From assembly GCA_027356675.1 (NCBI GenBank), contig DAHVXO010000180.1, positions 1 to 10,424 on the forward strand: DNA of 10,424 nt. The letters run 5' to 3'. Source of the stretch: Symbiobacteriaceae bacterium (GTDB lineage Bacteria; Bacillota_E; Symbiobacteriia; Symbiobacteriales; Symbiobacteriaceae). The translations under genes and the position numbers were made by a program. The notes under the pieces were generated by a model. The model searched no databases. It saw only the letters and a list, made by a program, of their open reading frames with translations, and was not told where the DNA came from. Of this stretch, positions 6,489 to 10,424 are shown piece by piece (the first letter of the stretch is position 1; every line of letters starts with the position of its first letter).

Positions 6489-6970
6489 GCCGCGCCCGGA
6501 AGATTGTCCTGGTGGGCCCGACCCGGGCAGGCAAGAGCACGCTGATCCGGGCCCTGGAGGGCCAGAGCGGCCCGGCCCGCAAGACCCAGGCCATCTCATA
6601 CACCCGCATCGCCACCGACACTCCGGGCGAGTACCTGGAGAACCCCATGTACTACCGGGTCCTCCTGCCGAGTGCCGCCGAGGCGCGCTGGGTCCTGCTG
6701 ATCCAGGATGCCACCTCACCCCGCAACCACTACCCGCCCAACTTCGCCCGGGCGTTTCCCGGCAAGTCGGTGGGAATCATTACGAAAAGCGACCATCCCA
6801 AAGCCGATGTGGAGCGCAGCCGCAAGTTCCTGGAGAAGCTCGCCCTCACCGGTCCGATCCTGACCGTTTCGGCCTACACGGGTGAAGGGTTGGCCGAACT
6901 CCGGGCGCTGCTGGGACTGGCCGAACTACCCGAGCCACCGGAGCCCGCTGCCGAGGGCCAGCCACAATAG
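6485..6970 (+). CDS. eutP: EutP, P-loop NTPase-like ethanolamine utilisation protein
   Basis: This 161-residue protein is small and Ras-like. Walker A is GPTRAGKST (11-19), the G3-like motif is DTPGEY (45-50), the G4-like motif is TKSD (100-103), and SAYTGEG (129-135) sits at the G5 position. DTPGEY and ARKTQA are hallmarks of EutP/PduV. In Salmonella EutP has been reported to have acetate kinase activity, which would let acetyl-phosphate from the pathway yield ATP; whether this copy does so is unknown. ATG 6485 overlaps the eutS stop by 4 bases and is preferred to ATG 6467, which would reach further back into eutS. The tail after about 148 is Pro/Glu-rich. A 173-base gap follows before eutW. 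Confidence 0.93.
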   Translation: MSRARKIVLVGPTRAGKSTLIRALEGQSGPARKTQAISYTRIATDTPGEYLENPMYYRVLLPSAAEARWVLLIQDATSPRNHYPPNFARAFPGKSVGIITKSDHPKADVERSRKFLEKLALTGPILTVSAYTGEGLAELRALLGLAELPEPPEPAAEGQPQ

Positions 6971-7143
6971 ATTGTCACGAAAGTACCGGCCCCGAGCAGG
7001 AAAAAAGGCGAAATGAGCGAACAAGTCAGCAAGTCACTAGCGACACACAAACAGAATACGGGTTCGGGCAACGGCGCCACACACCACCCATTGTGTTTCA
7101 GGAGGGTCTGGCGTTTCTTTTATGCCTACGAGGGGGTTAAGCC
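6971..7143 (+). other. eutP-eutW intergenic stretch with a possible small ORF
   Basis: The gap is lower in GC than its neighbours and shows no terminator and no ANTAR hairpin with the A1/G4 six-base loop. ATG 7013 opens a 51-codon frame ending at 7168, inside eutW, with AAAAGG only 4 bases upstream. The peptide starts MSEQVSKSLATHKQ, has a WRFFYAY patch, and matches no family I know. It could be a small protein, a leader peptide or chance. GAGGGGG at 7130-7136 serves eutW. Confidence 0.3.
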
Positions 7144-8628
7144 GTGCCGACCCCGAACGCAACCCTGAGCGTGCGGCGATTGTGCGCCGCCCAGACGCCG
7201 CTCGCACCCCGGGATATCGATCTGATCGAACAACTTGCGCAGAGCCTGCCGCTCTTTGCAGAGTTGGCACAGGCTGATGTCTTCATCGACTGTCCGACCA
7301 TGAGCCCGGACATCGCAATCGTCGTGGCCGAGGCGAACCCAACCGGTGGCCGCTCGGTCTATCAGGCGCCAGTTATGGGGCAACTGGCGTTGCGGGAGAA
7401 TGAGCCGGGCGTGATCGAGACCCTGCTCAGCGGCCTGCCGACGCCGAGCCGGCGGGGCCTGACGCAGGAAGGCACGCCGGTGCGCCAATCCGTGGTCCCC
7501 ATCCGCGGTGCGGACGGGAACACCATCGGGGCGCTGATCATGGAACAGGACATCACCGAGCAACTCAAGCAGGAGGCCTGGGTGGGCATCCTCTCCCAGA
7601 CCACCGAGCAATTGACCGAAGCGCTCCTCTCGATGGCCATCAAGGTCCAGACGCTGCCCTCCCTGCTCCACGAAGGCATGCTGATTCTCGACGCCGCCGG
7701 GGTGGTCTCCTACGCCAACCCGATGGCAGTGCGCTTCGTCCGGGACCTGGGCGGGCCGGAGGATCCGACCGGCCGGGCCATCGCCGAACTGCCCCTGGGG
7801 TTCGGCCCCGGCACCGTCGGCGAGTCCGAGGTGGTCACCCGTGAAGTGGAGGCCGCCTGCGCCTCCTTCATGCTCCGCTCGGTGCCGATGGTCTTCCAGC
7901 AGAAGTCGGTGGGGCACATCGTGCTGCTGCGGGATGTCACCGAGATCCGGGTCAAGGAAAAGGAACTGATGATCAAGTCGGCGGTGATCAAAGAGATCCA
8001 CCACCGCGTGAAGAATAACTTGCAGACCATCGCCAGCCTGCTGCGGCTCCAATCCCGGCGAATCGAGAACCAGGAAGTCAAGCGGATCTTCGCCGAGAGC
8101 ATCAACCGGATCTCTAGCATCGCGACGGTCCATGAAGTGCTCTCCAAAGGCGGCATCGAGCTGGTGGACCTCCGGCAGATGATGGCGGACATCGTGCGGC
8201 TGATCCGGCGGAGCATGCTTCACCCGGAGTGGGCCATCGCCATGGAAGTGAAGGGCGAGTCTCTGGTCATCAGCTCCAATAAGGCAACTTCCGTCGCCCT
8301 GATCATCAACGAGGTGGTACAGAACGCCGTCGACCACGCCTATGTGGGGCAGGAGCCGGGGCGAGTGGAGGTCGAGATTCGCGACCACGGACAGACCGTT
8401 GAAGTGATCATCTCCGACGACGGAGTGGGGTTTCCTTCCGGCTTCTCGCTCAGATCGACGGAGAGCCTGGGGCTCCAGATTGTCCGAACGCTGGTGGAGC
8501 AAGACCTCAAGGGTCAGCTGCGCATCCAGGGCCGGGCAGATCGTGGGACCGAGGTCCGGATTGCATTTCCGAAGGTCGAGGGGGAGGCACATCATGCTCG
8601 ACGCGACAGTCCTGCTGGCAGAGGATGA
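7144..8628 (+). CDS. eutW: Ethanolamine sensor histidine kinase EutW
   Basis: This 494-residue soluble kinase has no membrane segment. Residues about 8-140 look like the N-terminal sensor region of EutW/PdtaS kinases (H_kinase_N type). About 165-270 is a PAS-like domain (GMLILDAAGVVSYANP, then GHIVLLRDVTEIR). About 280-330 is a HisKA_2 dimerisation domain with EIHHRVKNNLQ, His287 being the likely phosphoacceptor. About 376-476 is HATPase_c, with the N-box INEVVQNAVDHAY and the G1 box DDGVGF. In Firmicutes EutW autophosphorylates in response to ethanolamine and passes phosphate to EutV. GTG 7144 has GAGGGGG with 7 bases of spacing. The 3' end overlaps eutV by 35 bases, so expression is probably coupled. 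The kinase precedes the regulator here; in Listeria and Enterococcus I recall eutV first. Confidence 0.92.
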   Translation: MPTPNATLSVRRLCAAQTPLAPRDIDLIEQLAQSLPLFAELAQADVFIDCPTMSPDIAIVVAEANPTGGRSVYQAPVMGQLALRENEPGVIETLLSGLPTPSRRGLTQEGTPVRQSVVPIRGADGNTIGALIMEQDITEQLKQEAWVGILSQTTEQLTEALLSMAIKVQTLPSLLHEGMLILDAAGVVSYANPMAVRFVRDLGGPEDPTGRAIAELPLGFGPGTVGESEVVTREVEAACASFMLRSVPMVFQQKSVGHIVLLRDVTEIRVKEKELMIKSAVIKEIHHRVKNNLQTIASLLRLQSRRIENQEVKRIFAESINRISSIATVHEVLSKGGIELVDLRQMMADIVRLIRRSMLHPEWAIAMEVKGESLVISSNKATSVALIINEVVQNAVDHAYVGQEPGRVEVEIRDHGQTVEVIISDDGVGFPSGFSLRSTESLGLQIVRTLVEQDLKGQLRIQGRADRGTEVRIAFPKVEGEAHHARRDSPAGRG

Positions 8629-9172
8629 GCCGATCACCCGCATGGACCTGCGGGAGATGCTCCAGGAGATGGGCTACAAGGTCATCGGCGAGGCGGGCGA
8701 CGGCTGGGAAGCGGTCCAACTGGCGCAGAAGCTCCGACCGACCGTCACCATCATGGATATCAAGATGCCCCGTCTGGACGGGCTGGTAGCGGCGCAGAAG
8801 ATCATCGACCAGGGGCTCAGCACGGTCATTCTGCTCTCCGCATACAGCCAGAAGGAACTGGTGGAGAAGGGCCAGCGGGCAGGGGTCGCGGCGTACCTGG
8901 TCAAGCCGGTGCGGGAATCGGAGTTGCTGCCCGCTATCGAGATCGCCCTGGCCCGACAGCGGCACATCGCCAGGCTGGAAGAAGAGATCCTGGCCGCCCG
9001 GGAAGAGTTGCAGAACCGCAAGCTGATCGAGAAGGCCAAGGGCGTCCTGATGACCACTTACGGGTGGAGCGAGGATGTGGCCTATCGCCGGCTCCAGCGG
9101 CTGAGCATGGACCGGCGGCAGAGCATCGCCAGCATCAGTCGGGAGATCGTAGGCCGCAAACAACAGAACTAG
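8594..9172 (+). CDS. eutV: ANTAR-type response regulator / RNA antiterminator EutV
   Basis: This 192-residue protein has an N-terminal receiver domain (about 4-120) with acidic pocket Glu10-Asp11, phospho-acceptor Asp55 (TIMDIKMP), Ser82 and Lys104 (YLVKP). A coiled-coil helix (about 121-142) leads to an ANTAR domain (about 137-187) with the conserved ELQNRKLIEKAKGVLM, the AYRRLQRLSM segment and RQSIASISREIV. Phosphorylation promotes dimerisation, and the ANTAR domains grip paired hexaloop hairpins in nascent RNA. The target at 6049-6098 fits. ATG 8594 is used because GGGGGAGG sits just upstream within eutW. Longer in-frame starts would add residues without receiver-domain similarity. The gene is followed by a terminator-like hairpin. 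Confidence 0.94.
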   Translation: MLDATVLLAEDEPITRMDLREMLQEMGYKVIGEAGDGWEAVQLAQKLRPTVTIMDIKMPRLDGLVAAQKIIDQGLSTVILLSAYSQKELVEKGQRAGVAAYLVKPVRESELLPAIEIALARQRHIARLEEEILAAREELQNRKLIEKAKGVLMTTYGWSEDVAYRRLQRLSMDRRQSIASISREIVGRKQQN

Positions 9173-9181
9173 TGGGCAAAG

Positions 9182-9232
9182 GGGCCCGTGCTGCATCCTG
9201 GATGGTCTTCAGGGTGGAGCCGGGCCTGTTTT
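9182..9232 (+). terminator. Long terminator-like hairpin between eutV and eutM
   Basis: GGCCCG (9183-9188) pairs with CGGGCC (9221-9226), extended by a G-U pair, around an inner stem ATCCTG (9195-9200) with CAGGGT (9210-9215). A short T run follows (9229-9232, interrupted by one G after the stem). It would separate eutSPWV from eutMA or reduce read-through. Unlike the eutS leader, no hairpin with an A1/G4 hexaloop is seen next to it. Confidence 0.6.
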
Positions 9233-9234
9233 AA

Positions 9235-9300
9235 TGGAATGAGTTTTGTGGAATGAGTTTTGTGGAATGAGTTTAGTGGAATGAGTTTAGTGGAATGAAG
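9235..9300 (+). repeat. 14-bp tandem repeat, 4.7 copies, upstream of eutM
   Basis: The unit TGGAATGAGTTTTG occurs at 9235-9248 and 9249-9262, then TGGAATGAGTTTAG at 9263-9276 and 9277-9290, and a partial TGGAATGAAG at 9291-9300. Copies 1-2 and 3-4 differ only at one base. The array sits between the terminator-like hairpin and the eutM ribosome binding site. Each unit holds an ATGA in which a five-codon mini-ORF ends and the next begins. Confidence 0.95.
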
Positions 9301-9323
9301 CAACACCTGAGGAGGGGTTTTCC

Positions 9324-9611
9324 ATGGCTGAATCCGGTATCGCACTCGGCATGATCGAAACCAAGGGTCTCGTAGCTGCCATCGAGGCGGCAGATGCGAT
9401 GGTCAAGGCGGCCAACGTTCACCTGGTCGGCAAGGAACATGTGGGCGGTGGTCTCGTCACGGTCATGGTCCGCGGCGACGTCGGCGCTGTCAAGGCAGCC
9501 ACCGATGCAGGGGCCGCTGCGGCCCAGCGGGTCGGCGAATTGATTTCCGTCCATGTGATCCCGCGGCCGCACGCCGACGTGGAGCTGATCCTCCCGAAGG
9601 CCAAGGCCTAA
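9324..9611 (+). CDS. eutM: Major microcompartment shell hexamer protein EutM
   Basis: This 95-residue protein is a single BMC domain. It is strongly similar to enteric EutM/Pdu[25 protein letters not shown] (8-31), the pore-lining [20 protein letters not shown] and the hallmark [12 protein letters not shown]. EutM hexamers tile the facets of the ethanolamine microcompartment, with a central pore for small metabolites. ATG 9324 has a very strong GAGGAGGGG 6 bases upstream, in keeping with a highly expressed shell protein. It lacks the longer C-terminal tail of some paralogues. The next gene eutA starts 9 bases after its stop. EutM and PduA are close, so the call rests partly on the eut context. 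Confidence 0.95.
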   Translation: MAESGIALGMIETKGLVAAIEAADAMVKAANVHLVGKEHVGGGLVTVMVRGDVGAVKAATDAGAAAAQRVGELISVHVIPRPHADVELILPKAKA

Positions 9612-9620
9612 ACCGGTTAT

Positions 9621-10424
9621 ATGGATGACCAAGGTGAGGTCCTGACCAGCGTCGGCATCGACGTCGGGACCGCCACGACCAAGATCATCTTCAGCAAGTT
9701 GCGGTTCCGCAACCTGGGGATGGGCCTGGGTGTGCCGCGAGTGCGACTGACGGCCCGCGAGGTCATCTACCGCAGCCAGGTGTGGGGGACCCCCGTGGCG
9801 GGGAATCAGCTCCTGGGCGAGCGGCTGCTGGAGTATCTGCAAGGGGCGTACGCCCAGGCGGGCATCGACCCGGCGACAGTGGGCAGCGGCGGCGTGATCA
9901 TTACCGGTGAGGCGGCGCGCAAGGAGAACGCCCGGTCGCTGCTGGCCCTGCTCTCCAAGTCCGCAGGCAACTTTGTGGTTGCCGCCGCCGGGCCTCATCT
10001 GGAGGCCGTGATCGCAGGGCGGGGGTCAGGGGCGGCGGCCCGGTCTGAGCAAATCGGCGGGACGGTAGCGGCAGTGGACATCGGCGGTGGCACGACCAAC
10101 ATCGCCATTTTCCGGAGCGGGCATGTGCTGGATACAGCCTGTATCAATCTCGGCGGGAAGGCGTTGCGGCTGGACCCGGCCACCGGGCAGGTTCAGGTGA
10201 TTACCCCGGCGGCCCGCACGGTGCTAGGTGCGCGGGCTATGGCCCGCAGCGAAGGCCAGGCGCTGGACTTGCTTTCCCTGCGCCGGACCGGCGAGGCGCT
10301 GGCCGATGCCATCGCAGGTACGCTGGCGACCGAGCCTCCGCCTGCGAGCGCGACCGGACTCTATGACGGCCGACCGCTCACCGGGGAGTACCACATCCAG
10401 GAGGTCCTGGTCTCCGGGGGCGTG
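9621..10424 (+). CDS. eutA: Ethanolamine ammonia-lyase reactivase EutA, partial (C-terminus beyond right edge)
   Basis: The first 268 residues are visible, of about 470 in the family. EutA is an ASKHA-fold ATPase that releases damaged cobalamin from ethanolamine ammonia-lyase EutBC so that fresh adenosylcobalamin can bind. The phosphate-1 motif VGIDVGTATTKIIF (11-24) and phosphate-2 motif VDIGGGTTN (152-160) are clear, and the adenosine motif VLVSGGV begins at the edge. VIITGEAARKENA and GPHLEAVIAG match EutA closely. ATG 9621 gives the correct N-terminus; the ribosome binding site is weak, so translation may depend on coupling to eutM 9 bases upstream. The reading frame is open to the last base. 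eutB and eutC would be expected next. Confidence 0.94.
   Translation, partial: MDDQGEVLTSVGIDVGTATTKIIFSKLRFRNLGMGLGVPRVRLTAREVIYRSQVWGTPVAGNQLLGERLLEYLQGAYAQAGIDPATVGSGGVIITGEAARKENARSLLALLSKSAGNFVVAAAGPHLEAVIAGRGSGAAARSEQIGGTVAAVDIGGGTTNIAIFRSGHVLDTACINLGGKALRLDPATGQVQVITPAARTVLGARAMARSEGQALDLLSLRRTGEALADAIAGTLATEPPPASATGLYDGRPLTGEYHIQEVLVSGGV

Noticed and set aside
6971..7143. B12 riboswitch / EutX- or Rli55-like decoy RNA in the eut cluster
   Set aside because: I looked for a B12-box-like core and for paired hexaloop hairpins in the eut intergenic regions and found neither. Such an RNA may lie outside the window.
7126..8643. 505-codon open frame on the minus strand opposite eutW
   Set aside because: It mirrors eutW almost end to end, has a His/Asp/Gln-rich sequence without domain motifs, and the plus strand carries clear kinase motifs. 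GC-rich codon bias explains it.
9235..9300. CRISPR array
   Set aside because: The 14-bp units are directly abutting with no spacers, so this is a simple tandem repeat.

Overview
The window is GC-rich bacterial DNA. The regulatory style points to the Bacillota: strong GGAGG-type ribosome binding sites, frequent GTG starts, an S-box (SAM-I) riboswitch with an intrinsic terminator, and a two-component EutW/EutV system with an ANTAR antitermination site. High GC combined with these Firmicute traits suggests a Symbiobacterium-like or other high-GC, thermophilic or anaerobic lineage. That placement is inference, not proof.

Left part (1-2797, minus strand): methionine synthesis. A fused homocysteine S-methyltransferase/methylenetetrahydrofolate reductase (869-2797) lies upstream of the start of a stand-alone MetH-type reactivation-domain gene that runs off the left edge (1-596). 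The 272-bp gap between them holds a sigma-A-like promoter (797-826), a near-canonical SAM-I aptamer (666-769) and a Rho-independent terminator (618-642), all reading into the reactivation gene. This looks like a B12-dependent methionine synthase split into separate polypeptides, with at least one part under SAM control.

Centre (2939-5800): a class I SAM-dependent methyltransferase of unknown substrate (+) converges with a tungsten-type aldehyde:ferredoxin oxidoreductase (AOR, minus). The AOR gene is divergent from the eut cluster.

Right part (6049-10424, plus strand): an ethanolamine-utilisation microcompartment cluster. A dual-hairpin ANTAR target with an overlapping terminator (6049-6133) precedes eutS (shell), eutP (P-loop protein), eutW (histidine kinase) and eutV (ANTAR response regulator). 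After eutV come a long terminator-like hairpin, a 14-bp tandem repeat, eutM (major shell hexamer) and eutA (reactivase of ethanolamine ammonia-lyase, cut by the right edge). Ethanolamine sensed by EutW should lead to EutV phosphorylation, EutV binding to the two hairpins and read-through into eutS and beyond. The lyase genes eutBC are expected to the right of the window. Acetaldehyde made by the lyase is a typical AOR substrate, so the divergent AOR may belong to the same metabolism.

The best candidates for something undescribed are the AOR/eut pairing, the tandem repeat with interlocking mini-ORFs before eutM, and a possible single ANTAR-like hairpin in front of the SAM riboswitch. The main systems themselves belong to known families.
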